In this document: piece by piece, positions 7,635 through 15,335 of the stretch | How positions within the stretch are numbered: position 1 is the first letter of the stretch | Layout of the letters: each line of letters opens with the position of its first letter | Assembly (NCBI GenBank): GCA_017482495.1 | Contig: JAFUMU010000068.1 | Span: 1-39,774 of the forward strand | Length of the DNA: 39,774 nt | Source: Clostridia bacterium | GTDB taxonomy: Bacteria; Bacillota; Clostridia; Oscillospirales; CAG-272 | Reading direction: 5' to 3' | Position numbers and translations under genes: made by a program | Notes under the pieces: generated by a model | Told to the model about the DNA's origin: nothing | The model's input: only the letters and a program-made list of their open reading frames with translations | The model's database searches: none

Positions 7635-9563
7635 CTATTTTTTATCCTCAGCTTTTTTAACGGGTCTCTTACGGGGGGCTGCCTTTCTGATACACTTAAA
7701 GATTGCAGAGCTATGTCCTGCCAATTTTATCTTAAGTGCCTGCTCATATCCGTGTATGTCATCGCTCACCGTCTTCACCTTTCCGTTGACCTTGCCGCTG
7801 CCGCCGTATCTCTCGTCGTCGGAAGCAAGTATCTCTTCATAAGTGCCTGCATAGGGTACTCCCACGTACACCTCGTCTCTGTCAACATCGCTGAAGTTCA
7901 GCGCAACGATAACATCATTGCCTGATTTATCTATTCTTCGATAAGAAAGTATGCTCTTCTCTCTGCTCTCTGCATCTATCCAGCTAAAGCCTTCCCAGCC
8001 GCCGTCGTTCTCCCACAGAGCAGGTGTCTGCAAATACAGATTATTTAGCTCTGCGCAGAAAAGCTGATATTTAGCATGCTTTTCAAAATCAAGCAGGAAC
8101 CACTGCACACTTGCCGCATGATTCCACTCGTCAAACTGACCTATCTCCGCTCCCATAAACACCAGCTTCTTACCGGGCTGAGTCATAGTATAGGTCATAA
8201 AATTCTTGGCTCCGCTGAACTTCTGATCGTAGTCACCGGGCATTTTATTCAGATATGCTCCCTTGCCATGGACCACCTCATTATGAGAAATGGGGAGGAT
8301 ATATTTTTCTGCGTACGCAGAAAGCATGGGGAAGGTTATCTTTTCGTGGTTAAAGCGTCTCTGCGACGCCTCCGTCATTGCATAGCTCTGGGTGTTTTCC
8401 ACCCATCCCATATTCCATTTGATGGAGAAGCCCAGTCCTTCTCTTGAGAAGTTGGTAACGTCTGACCAAAATGTAGTCTCGTCTGCTATCATAAGGACAT
8501 CGGGATAGTATGTGACCATTGCTGAATTGAGCTTACGGAAAAAGTCTACCGCCTCAAGGCAACGGTGATCGCCGTAGCGGTTGGGAGTCCACTCCCCGTC
8601 CTGCTTGCCGAAGTCCAGATAAAGCATTGATGCCACTGAATCTGTTCTTATTCCGTCTATATGGTAATGCTCAGCCCAATACATAACATTGGACACAAGG
8701 AAAGATTGCACCTCAGGTCTTGCAACGTCAAAACGGCGCGTGCCTCTGACCTGCTGTTCCATCATTCCGTCTCCCTGATATTCGTATACATACCCTCCGT
8801 CAAATTCATACAGACCGTGCTGGTCCTTGGGAAAATGAGAGGGCACCCAATCTATAATAACACCGATGCCTGCGTTATGCATAATATCAACGAATTCCAT
8901 AAATCCGTGGGGTGTGCCGAATCGTGAGGTAGGTGCATAATAGCCCGTCACCTGATATCCCCACGAACCGCCGAAGGGATATTCGGAAATAGGAAGCAAT
9001 TCAACGTGAGTATAGCCCATCTGAAGAGCATAGGGGGCAAGTTCCTCTGCCAATTCTCTGTAGGAAAGAAATGTTCCGTTATCGTGCTTCTTCCACGATT
9101 CCGCATGAACCTCATACACGTTCATGGGCTGGCTCATTACCTTTTCTCTTGTGAATTTATTCTTTCTCTGCTTCATCCATTTGGCATCATTCCATTTATA
9201 ACCCGAAAGGTCAAAAAATCTTGATGCCGTCTCCGGAGGAGTCTCGCTGTAAAATGCATATGGGTCGCACTTGTAGATATCGCCGAAGGGAGTCTTGAAC
9301 TTGAATTTGTAATTATATCCGTCACCGAAGCGGTCGGCCGCAACGCGAGCCTCCCATACGCCTGAGTCATCAACCCTCTTCATAGGATCGCTCTCAGACC
9401 AACCGTTAAAAAGACCTGTTACGTAAGCGGCTTCGGCATTGGGTGCCCAAACCCTGAAAACATAGCCCTTATCATCACGGTGCGCTCCGAAATATTCATA
9501 TGCCTTATAGTTGGTACCTTCATGAAAAAGATACCCTTCTCGGTTGCTTTTTTGTCCCTTCAT
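7635..9563 (-). CDS. glgB: 1,4-alpha-glucan branching enzyme (GH13), with one catalytic-site substitution
   Basis: Branching enzymes cut an alpha-1,4 chain and rejoin it through an alpha-1,6 link. The protein has about 642 residues: an N-terminal CBM48-like domain (FRVWAPNAEAAYVTGLFNGW), the GH13 barrel and a C-terminal beta domain. GH13 region I is DWVPSHFP, region II DGIRTDSVAS (nucleophile D308) and region III MIADETT (acid/base E362). Region IV reads ISHNEVVHG, with Asn428 where other branching enzymes have the catalytic-site Asp of HDEVVH. The open frame reaches 9644, but a promoter whose -10 is at 9601-9606 puts transcription initiation near 9594, so upstream starts are impossible. ATG 9563 follows GGTGGA by about five bases; ATG 9584 is the alternative. 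It is the first gene of the glg operon. The tail is Lys/Arg rich. Confidence 0.93.
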   Translation of the reverse strand: MKGQKSNREGYLFHEGTNYKAYEYFGAHRDDKGYVFRVWAPNAEAAYVTGLFNGWSESDPMKRVDDSGVWEARVAADRFGDGYNYKFKFKTPFGDIYKCDPYAFYSETPPETASRFFDLSGYKWNDAKWMKQRKNKFTREKVMSQPMNVYEVHAESWKKHDNGTFLSYRELAEELAPYALQMGYTHVELLPISEYPFGGSWGYQVTGYYAPTSRFGTPHGFMEFVDIMHNAGIGVIIDWVPSHFPKDQHGLYEFDGGYVYEYQGDGMMEQQVRGTRRFDVARPEVQSFLVSNVMYWAEHYHIDGIRTDSVASMLYLDFGKQDGEWTPNRYGDHRCLEAVDFFRKLNSAMVTYYPDVLMIADETTFWSDVTNFSREGLGFSIKWNMGWVENTQSYAMTEASQRRFNHEKITFPMLSAYAEKYILPISHNEVVHGKGAYLNKMPGDYDQKFSGAKNFMTYTMTQPGKKLVFMGAEIGQFDEWNHAASVQWFLLDFEKHAKYQLFCAELNNLYLQTPALWENDGGWEGFSWIDAESREKSILSYRRIDKSGNDVIVALNFSDVDRDEVYVGVPYAGTYEEILASDDERYGGSGKVNGKVKTVSDDIHGYEQALKIKLAGHSSAIFKCIRKAAPRKRPVKKAEDKK

Positions 9564-9600
9564 CTGCTCCACCTGTTGCACCATACATATTCTTTTAATA

Positions 9601-9629
9601 ATTATAGCATGTCGCACCAAACAATTCAA
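9601..9629 (-). promoter_or_regulatory. SigA-type promoter of the glgBCD operon
   Basis: On the minus strand TTGAAT (9624-9629), a 17-base spacer and an extended -10 TGCTATAAT (TATAAT at 9601-9606) form a good vegetative promoter. Transcription should begin near 9594, giving a leader of about 30 bases to ATG 9563. No cre-like operator was recognised. Confidence 0.8.
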
Positions 9630-9909
9630 TATGTTTAGGCGCATTATTTATTATTTTCGATAAATTTTTTTGGTATTTTATCACCAAAAACCGACAAGCA
9701 TCGCCTATAAATGGAAATAATTGTAAAGTGCTTCTTTCGTCAAAATAAACATAGTATACCCAAGTGCACCAAGTCGTTTTTGTTAATAATACCCCTGTTA
9801 TCCCAAATGGAAAAATCTTCATATTATTATATATAGCTATACTTTTCGACTAATTTGATGCAAATGAGACAAAAGTGTCAAAAAAATCTGCGTATTTTTG
9901 TGAAACCTA
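9630..9909. other. AT-rich divergent intergenic region, no gene seen
   Basis: This stretch separates the divergent glgB and ABC-importer transcription units. It is AT rich, has no credible reading frame and contains one weak 8-base stem at about 9667-9690. No riboswitch or recognisable operator was found. Confidence 0.5.
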
Positions 9910-9938
9910 TTGACAAGGCGAAAAATTTGTGATATTGT
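9910..9938 (+). promoter_or_regulatory. Promoter of the ABC importer operon
   Basis: A consensus TTGACA (9910-9915), 17-base spacer and TATTGT (9933-9938) predict a start near 9945 and a leader of about 110 bases. The leader has a small 6-base stem (9991-9996 with 10000-10005), but I see no T-box specifier, T-box sequence or known riboswitch. Confidence 0.8.
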
Positions 9939-10055
9939 TTTCACATCATTTTCATTCGCTAAAGCGTGAAATTGTTGATAAGTAAATTTTTGGGGAGGAT
10001 CCCCATGTCCTCTGTCACGTCAGACAGACGGAATAAAGAAAGGAAGTACATACAA

Positions 10056-11027
10056 ATGAAAACACGCAAGATCCTGGCAATCATCATTGCGGCTCTTATG
10101 ATGCTGCCCTTACTGGCAAGCTGCGGCGAGCCTGCAGACGACGGCAAATACGTTATCGGTATCTGCCAGCTTACAGAGCATCCCTCTCTCGATGCTGCAA
10201 CACAGGGCTTTATGGACGCAGTTAAGGAAGCTCTCGGCGAAGAGAACGTAACATTTGATTTCCAGAGCGCACAGGGCGATTCCAATACATGCTCTACTAT
10301 CTGTAACCAGTTCGTATCTGACAACGTTGACCTTATTCTTGCCAACGCAACACCTGCACTTCAGGCAGCAGCAGCAGCCACAAACGAGGTCCCGATCCTT
10401 GGTACATCCGTAACAGAGTACGGAGTAGCACTTGAAATCGACGATTTCAACGGCACAGTAGGCGGCAACATTTCCGGTACAAGTGACCTTGCTCCCCTGG
10501 ATCAGCAGGCAGATATGCTTGTAGAGTGGTTCCCTGAAGCAAAGAACGTAGGCCTTCTCTACTGTTCTGCTGAGGCAAACTCCAAGTATCAGGTAGATGA
10601 GGTGCAGAAGTATCTTGAGGCTAAGGGAATAACAGTTAAGCAGTATTCCTTCGCTGACTCCAATGACCTCCAGTCTGTATGTCAGTTGGCAGCAGATGAA
10701 AGCGATGTTATCTATGTTCCCACAGACAATGCGGTTGCTGATAATACCGGTATCGTAGACAACATCTGCCGTCCCGCAGGAGTTCCCGTTATCGCAGGCG
10801 AAGAAGGAATCTGCGGCGGATGCGGCGTAGCAACACTGTCCATCAGCTACTACGACCTTGGTAAGACAACAGGTGAAATGGCAGTTAAGATCCTTAAGGA
10901 TGAGGCTGACGTTTCCGAAATGAAGATCGAATACACAACAGTAACAAAGAAGTATAACGCAGACATCTGCAAGGCTCTGGGTATCGAGCCCCTTGAAGGC
11001 TACGCAGCTATCGTGGTCGAAGAATAA
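10056..11027 (+). CDS. ABC transporter substrate-binding lipoprotein, paralog 1
   Basis: This is the extracytoplasmic receptor of an ABC importer of the ABC_sub_bind family (PF04392, relatives of the TrpX-type proteins). The 323-residue protein begins with a lipoprotein signal peptide and a lipobox LLASC, so it is anchored to the outer face of the membrane. Two Rossmann-like lobes follow, with the family pattern GICQLTEHPSLDAATQGFMD, FVSDNVDLILANATPALQ and LGTSVTEYG. ATG 10056 is chosen because it starts the signal peptide and follows AAAGGAAG; the open frame begins earlier, at 9966, in the leader. It is the first gene of a four-gene operon and has a close paralog directly downstream. The substrate is unknown. 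TrpXYZ homologs import tryptophan, but the nearby nucleoside-hydrolase-like genes make a nucleoside ligand a competing idea. Confidence 0.9.
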   Translation: MKTRKILAIIIAALMMLPLLASCGEPADDGKYVIGICQLTEHPSLDAATQGFMDAVKEALGEENVTFDFQSAQGDSNTCSTICNQFVSDNVDLILANATPALQAAAAATNEVPILGTSVTEYGVALEIDDFNGTVGGNISGTSDLAPLDQQADMLVEWFPEAKNVGLLYCSAEANSKYQVDEVQKYLEAKGITVKQYSFADSNDLQSVCQLAADESDVIYVPTDNAVADNTGIVDNICRPAGVPVIAGEEGICGGCGVATLSISYYDLGKTTGEMAVKILKDEADVSEMKIEYTTVTKKYNADICKALGIEPLEGYAAIVVEE

Positions 11028-11047
11028 TTTTTTCGCAAAAAGTTAAT

Positions 11048-11087
11048 AAAAATCCGATGAGAGTGCTTCCATTCTCATCGGATTTTT
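11048..11087 (+). terminator. Terminator between the two substrate-binding protein genes
   Basis: A 15-base perfect stem (11048-11062 with 11073-11087) ends in a T-run. It lies 20 bases after the first receptor gene and inside the apparent operon, so partial readthrough would make the first receptor more abundant than the rest of the transporter. The T-rich strand of the stem also gives a terminator in the plus direction only. Confidence 0.85.
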
Positions 11088-11147
11088 GCTACAATATGTG
11101 TATGTTCATCTCAGCATGATCAGTTTTATGAAAGGAACCTGGCAATA

Positions 11148-12101
11148 ATGAAAAAATCAATACGGATCTTATCCCTGTTCCTTGCTCTGCTTACAGCAGT
11201 AGGGCTCTGCGCCTGCGGCAAATCAACCAAGGCAAAATATGAAATAGGAATATGCCAGCTTGTGGAGCATACAGCGCATACAGAAGCAACCAAAGGCTTC
11301 ATGGATGCTCTCAATAAGGCTCTGGGAGAAGAAAATATACATTATGACGTCCAGAGCGCGCAGAACGATATATCCTCCTGCTCCGCAATAATCAATCAGT
11401 TCGTAGCAAACGACGTGGATCTCATCCTTGCCAACGCCACATCTGTGCTGCAAACAGCCGCATCTGCAACAAGCGAGATACCTGTTCTCGGTACATCCGT
11501 TACGGAATACGGAGTGGCACTTGATATAGAAAACTTTAACGGAACAGTGGGCACTAACGTATCAGGCACAAGCGACCTGGCTTCCCTTGAGGAGCAGGCG
11601 AAAATGATCGTAGAATGGGTACCCGACGTTAAAAGCGTAGCACTTCTCTTCTGCTCAGCCGAAGCAAACTCACAGTATCAGGTGGACGAGGTAGAAAAAT
11701 ATCTTGAGGCAAAGGGTATAACAGCGACTCAGTATCCCTTCGCCGACTCCAATGACCTCTCCGGTATCTGCCAAAAAGCGGCTGAGGAAAACGACGTTAT
11801 CTATGTTCCCACAGACAATACCGTTGCAAGCAACTCAGGCATCATAGACAATATCTGCAGACCTATGAAAAAGGTGGTATTTGCAGGAGAAGCAGGAATG
11901 ACCTGCGGAGTAGCATCTCTTTCCGTAAGCTATTATGAGGTAGGCTATGCCACAGGCGAAATGGCAGCAAAGATACTGCTGGGCGAAGCCGATATATCAA
12001 AAATGCCCATTCAGTACGCTGACGCAACCAAGAGATACAATAAAGAGCTCTGCGACGAGCTTGGGCTCACTCCCCCCGAAGGCTATGAGCCTATAGAATA
12101 A
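11148..12101 (+). CDS. ABC transporter substrate-binding lipoprotein, paralog 2
   Basis: The 317-residue protein is a full-length paralog of the upstream receptor, with nearly the same core (GICQLVEHTAHTEATKGFMD, ANATSVLQTAASATSEIPVLG, CSAEANSQYQVDEVEKYLEAKG). It has its own signal peptide and lipobox LCAC. ATG 11148 follows an AAAGGAA site. It lies 16 bases before the permease gene, so this copy is more tightly coupled to the transporter core than the first, which is separated by a terminator. Two receptors may widen ligand range or affinity. The ligand is not known. Confidence 0.9.
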   Translation: MKKSIRILSLFLALLTAVGLCACGKSTKAKYEIGICQLVEHTAHTEATKGFMDALNKALGEENIHYDVQSAQNDISSCSAIINQFVANDVDLILANATSVLQTAASATSEIPVLGTSVTEYGVALDIENFNGTVGTNVSGTSDLASLEEQAKMIVEWVPDVKSVALLFCSAEANSQYQVDEVEKYLEAKGITATQYPFADSNDLSGICQKAAEENDVIYVPTDNTVASNSGIIDNICRPMKKVVFAGEAGMTCGVASLSVSYYEVGYATGEMAAKILLGEADISKMPIQYADATKRYNKELCDELGLTPPEGYEPIE

Positions 12102-12117
12102 GAAAGGAACCGCACAA

Positions 12118-13071
12118 ATGGACGCAATCATCTCAACACTTGCCAAGATCCCCGGCGCACTCCCCGGCGCCGTTGCACAAGGACTTATATGGGGCATAAT
12201 GGCAATAGGCCTCTACTTTACATACAGAATATTGGAGGTCTCCGACCTTACCGTTGACGGCTCCTTTGCCACAGGAGGCGCAGTGTGTATCGTGCTTATG
12301 CTCAATGGCTTCAATCCCTGGCTCGCGCTGCTTATGGCGTTTATAGCAGGTCTGCTGTGCGGACTTGTTACAGGACTTCTCCATACAGCATTCGGTATCC
12401 CTGCAATACTTGCAGGTATCCTTACACAGCTTGCACTGTATTCAATAAACCTGAAGATAATAGGCAAATCCAACCAGTCTATCAATGTTGATAAATATGA
12501 CCTCCTTGTATCCCTGCGTTGGGTAAAAGAGCTTGCTCTGAAAAATCCCCTTATTACAGTTGCGATCATTACAGTTGCCATTATTGCCATTTTCTACTGG
12601 TTCTTCGGAACTGAAATGGGATGCAGTATCCGCGCAACGGGCGCTAACCTTGCAATGAGCCGCGCACAGGGTATCAACACAAACATGAATAAGGTGCTGG
12701 GCATCATGGTCGCAAATGCACTTGTAGCAACAAGCGGCGCTCTTCTTTCTCAGTATCAGGGCTTTGCTGACGTTAATATGGGCCGCGGAGCCATCGTTAT
12801 CGGCCTTGCTTCCATCATTATCGGTGAAGCTGTTTTCGGCAAAATATTCAGAAACTTCGCACTTCAGCTTTTGTCCGTGTCATTTGGCGCAGTCATCTAT
12901 TATGTAGTTGTACAGGTGGTCATCACCATCGGACTTGATGCAAACCTTCTGAAGCTCCTTTCCGCAGCAGTAGTTGCTGTATTCCTTGCTATCCCTCATC
13001 TCAAGAGCAAATACTTCGCAAAACCGGTTAAGGTAACAGAAGATGAAGAGGAGGTAACAGAAAATGCTTGA
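12118..13071 (+). CDS. ABC transporter permease (COG4120-type)
   Basis: The 317-residue hydrophobic protein forms the membrane channel of the importer. About eight to nine membrane segments can be read, starting with GLIWGIMAIGLYFTYRILEV, and the segment LEVSDLTVDGSFATGGA is typical of permeases that work with PF04392 receptors. The cytoplasmic segment RATGANLAMSRAQGINT is the probable coupling region to the ATPase. The tail is acidic (TEDEEEVTENA). It starts 16 bases after the second receptor gene behind AAAGGAAC and overlaps the ATPase gene by eight bases, so the three genes are translated together. Confidence 0.92.
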   Translation: MDAIISTLAKIPGALPGAVAQGLIWGIMAIGLYFTYRILEVSDLTVDGSFATGGAVCIVLMLNGFNPWLALLMAFIAGLLCGLVTGLLHTAFGIPAILAGILTQLALYSINLKIIGKSNQSINVDKYDLLVSLRWVKELALKNPLITVAIITVAIIAIFYWFFGTEMGCSIRATGANLAMSRAQGINTNMNKVLGIMVANALVATSGALLSQYQGFADVNMGRGAIVIGLASIIIGEAVFGKIFRNFALQLLSVSFGAVIYYVVVQVVITIGLDANLLKLLSAAVVAVFLAIPHLKSKYFAKPVKVTEDEEEVTENA

Positions 13072-13858
13072 TATCTGTAAGGTACATAAATCATTCAACG
13101 TAGGAACAGTCAATGAAAAGAAGGTCCTCCGCGGCCTTAATCTCCACCTCAAGGAGGGCGACTTTGTAACTGTTATCGGCGGCAACGGCGCAGGTAAATC
13201 CACAATGCTCAATATGGTGGCAGGCGTTTATCCCGTAGATAGCGGTAAGATCACCATCGGCGGCAATGATGTGACCAAGCTGCCCGAATATAAAAGAGCA
13301 AAATTCATCGGCAGAGTATTCCAGGACCCTATGACAGGTACTGCAGCTACCATGCAGATCGAGGAAAACCTCGCCCTTGCAGCACGCAGAGGCAAATCAA
13401 GAGGCCTGAAGATCGGTATCACCAAGGCTGAAAGAGAACACTACCGTGAGCTTCTTAAAACCCTTGACCTTGGTCTCGAAGACAGACTTACATCTAAGGT
13501 CGGACTCCTCTCAGGCGGTCAGCGTCAGGCGCTTACTCTCCTTATGGCTACTATGAACAATCCCCAGCTCCTTCTGCTGGATGAGCATACCGCCGCCCTT
13601 GACCCTAAAACAGCACTTAAGGTGCTTACTCTCTCAGCTAAAATAGTTGAGGAAAACAACCTGACTACCCTTATGATCACTCATAATATGAACGATGCTA
13701 TCAAGTACGGTAACAGACTTATTATGATGAATAACGGCCGTATAATCTTTGACGTAAGCGGCGAGGAAAAGAAAAAGCTCACTACCGCTGATCTCCTTGA
13801 AAAATTCAAGATATCTGCAGGCGAAGAGCTGGCTAACGACAGAGTCCTTCTGTCTTGA
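13064..13858 (+). CDS. ABC transporter ATP-binding protein (COG1101-type)
   Basis: This cytoplasmic ATPase powers the importer. It has 264 residues with all ABC motifs: Walker A GGNGAGKST (39-47), Q-loop Gln87, signature LSGGQ (149-153), Walker B LLLLDEHTAALDP with Glu174, and the switch His207. The variant EHTAALDP, rather than EPTSGLD, is characteristic of this subgroup. Its ATG lies inside the last codons of the permease gene (ATGCTTGA). No classical terminator follows; a long hairpin starts 25 bases downstream. Confidence 0.95.
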   Translation: MLDICKVHKSFNVGTVNEKKVLRGLNLHLKEGDFVTVIGGNGAGKSTMLNMVAGVYPVDSGKITIGGNDVTKLPEYKRAKFIGRVFQDPMTGTAATMQIEENLALAARRGKSRGLKIGITKAEREHYRELLKTLDLGLEDRLTSKVGLLSGGQRQALTLLMATMNNPQLLLLDEHTAALDPKTALKVLTLSAKIVEENNLTTLMITHNMNDAIKYGNRLIMMNNGRIIFDVSGEEKKKLTTADLLEKFKISAGEELANDRVLLS

Positions 13859-13882
13859 TATTTATTGAAGCAGATTGTAATT

Positions 13883-13915
13883 CGGGGGAACTCTCTTTCG
13901 CAGAGAGTTCCCCCG
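13883..13915. repeat. Dispersed hairpin repeat, family A copy 1
   Basis: A perfect 13-14 base stem (13883-13896 with 13902-13915) closes a TTCGC-type loop. The same design (GGAAC-CTCTCT stem, TTCGN loop) recurs at 23149-23181 and 25763-25795. The sequence after the stem (CCCCTTCAGAGAACC) is also similar to that after the 25763 copy. It could help to end the ABC operon, but it lacks a T-run. Confidence 0.75.
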
Positions 13916-13975
13916 AGCCCCTTCAGAGAACCTATAATAAATGCCATGGTCTATGCTTTACTTATATGGGAACAG

Positions 13976-14168
13976 AAAAGGTTTATAAAGATGTCGGGGG
14001 ATTGAATAACATTTTCCGTCTGCGACACAGTCGCAGTGATAAGGAGCAAGTCAAGAATGACGGATGAAATCATCCGTCCGTCTTGACTTATCTCCTTATC
14101 TTTACAAATTGCCTATGGCAATTTGCGGAAAATGTTATTCAATCCCCCGACATCTTTATGAACCTTTT
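13976..14168. repeat. 193-base cloverleaf-like element with 43-base terminal inverted repeats
   Basis: The two 43-base arms (13976-14018 and 14126-14168) are inverted repeats with one mismatch, which would be a G-U pair in RNA. The inside is almost fully used by three more hairpins: 14020-14036 (7-base stem, loop ACA), 14038-14100 (about 29-base imperfect stem centred on GATGAAATCATC) and 14105-14125 (9-base stem, loop TAT), which abuts the right arm. A single strand would fold into a long stem with a three-armed head. It codes for nothing credible and no target-site duplication is evident. It could be a MITE-like non-autonomous mobile element or the source of a structured RNA. The geometry is seen directly; the role is unknown. 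Confidence 0.85.
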
Positions 14169-14204
14169 AAGTGATACCGATAAACAAACCCAAAACGACA
14201 GTGT

Positions 14205-14263
14205 AAAAAGGTTTGGGTGGGGGTCATAGGGGGAGGGGCTTTCCTTAAAAGTCCCTCCCCCTA
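14205..14263. repeat. Dispersed G-rich hairpin repeat, family B copy 1
   Basis: AAAAAGGTTT at 14205-14213 leads into a 16-base stem (14227-14242 with 14248-14263) with one G-T pair and a CCTTA loop. A related element lies at 25981-26047 with the same AAAAGGTTT start and nearly the same apex (CTTTCCTYAAAAG). A second stem pairs ACCCAAA (14188-14194) with TTTGGGT (14212-14218). Confidence 0.7.
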
Positions 14264-14311
14264 AATACATAAAAAAGTTTAAATACAGCACAACCGAAAT
14301 AAGATAGTGGG

Positions 14312-14341
14312 TTGACAAGGGGGATTTAGCTTTGATATAAT
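14312..14341 (+). promoter_or_regulatory. Promoter of the nucleoside-hydrolase-like operon
   Basis: TTGACA (14312-14317), an 18-base spacer and a perfect TATAAT (14336-14341) predict a start near 14348 and a 40-base leader to ATG 14388. Thus these genes do not depend on readthrough from the ABC operon. Confidence 0.8.
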
Positions 14342-14387
14342 AAAGTAACAATAATTGTTCGTCATAAAGCAGAAAGGATGAAAAACA

Positions 14388-15287
14388 ATGACTGTCAGAG
14401 AAATATTAGCAGACATCAAGAGCGACAGAAAAAAGAAGGTCATCATTGACACTGATGCATTCAACGAGATCGATGATCAATACGCGATAGCATACAGCTA
14501 TTATTCCGACAAAATAGATATACTTGCAATACAAGCCGCGCCTTTTGAAAATGAAAAGAGCGACAATATGGGATACGGAATGGAGAAAAGCTATGAGGAG
14601 ATCCATAAGGTGCTTAAGCTTATTGATCCGGATCATAGTATTCCCGTGTTCAAGGGAAGCCGCGCGTCCATTGAGAAGAGCGGAGAGATACAGGACAGCG
14701 AAGCAGCGCGTAATCTTATAAAGATGGTAAAGGAATCCGACGAGATCGTGTATGTTTTTGCCCTCGGAGCAATTACAAACGTAGTATCCGCAATTATGCT
14801 TGATCCTTCCATCAAGGACAACATGTGCGTTATCTGGCCCGGCGGTACCCAGATAGATTCTGACAATCTCGGTGAATTCAACCTTGTGCAGGACTTCACA
14901 GCAGGACAGATGCTTCTCAATAGCGGAGTACCGCTTGTACTGTGCCCAGCATGGTTTGTAGTAAGTGAGCTTACAGCAAAATGGGACAAGTTCTGCGAGC
15001 TTGAAGGCGTCAGCCCCATATGCGACTATCTCTTTGAGATAACAGGCAAATGCAGAGAGCTTGCCGGCGCACCCCATTGGTGGATCAGAACTATCTGGGA
15101 CATCGTAGCCCCCGCCATCATCGACAATACAGACGCCGCTGACATTGAGATCATTCCCACTCCTGTGTTTACAGACGCAAGGGTATACGCATTTGATTCC
15201 ACACGTCACGAGATGATGTATCTCAAGAAGATCGACCGCGACATGGTATTCGACCGTACCTGGAAGCTCTACAAAGAAAATGCATAA
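14388..15287 (+). CDS. Nucleoside hydrolase-like protein, tandem paralog 1
   Basis: The family (inosine/uridine-preferring nucleoside hydrolases, PF01156) splits the N-glycosidic bond of ribonucleosides using a calcium ion. The 299-residue protein has the calcium-site motif DTDAFNEIDD (21-30), a longer variant of the usual DTDPGxDD, plus AITNV near 130, EFN at 163-165 and IWDIVAPA near 236-242. Asp238 matches the fourth calcium ligand. The catalytic His that usually precedes it is Trp237 here, as in some divergent family branches. There is no signal peptide, so it acts in the cytoplasm. ATG 14388 follows GAAAGGA. Two paralogs follow directly, and the ABC importer lies upstream. The precise substrate is unknown. 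Confidence 0.85.
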   Translation: MTVREILADIKSDRKKKVIIDTDAFNEIDDQYAIAYSYYSDKIDILAIQAAPFENEKSDNMGYGMEKSYEEIHKVLKLIDPDHSIPVFKGSRASIEKSGEIQDSEAARNLIKMVKESDEIVYVFALGAITNVVSAIMLDPSIKDNMCVIWPGGTQIDSDNLGEFNLVQDFTAGQMLLNSGVPLVLCPAWFVVSELTAKWDKFCELEGVSPICDYLFEITGKCRELAGAPHWWIRTIWDIVAPAIIDNTDAADIEIIPTPVFTDARVYAFDSTRHEMMYLKKIDRDMVFDRTWKLYKENA

Positions 15288-15295
15288 TAATCAAG

Positions 15296-15324
15296 GGGGA
15301 ACTCTCACAGGGTTCCCCATTTTT
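15296..15324 (+). terminator. Terminator-like hairpin between hydrolase paralogs 1 and 2
   Basis: GGGGAAC (15296-15302) pairs with GTTCCCC (15312-15318), followed by ATTTTT. It lies between the stop of the first gene and the GGAGG of the second, so it may reduce expression of paralogs 2 and 3. The stem resembles the family A repeat hairpins. Confidence 0.65.
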
Positions 15325-15335
15325 CGGAGGAAATA

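Noticed and set aside
9595..9822. 75-residue open frame upstream of glgB (minus)
   Set aside because: It overlaps the glgB promoter, lacks a ribosome site and has no family features.
9945..10055. T-box or riboswitch in the leader of the ABC operon
   Set aside because: No T-box sequence, specifier loop or antiterminator/terminator pair; only a 6-base stem.
13976..14168. Group II intron, retron or ordinary terminator
   Set aside because: No reverse transcriptase, no domain V-like motif, and the nested four-stem geometry far exceeds a terminator.
14406..15209. 267-residue open frame opposite the first hydrolase paralog
   Set aside because: Antisense shadow; the plus-strand gene has a promoter, ribosome site and two paralogs.
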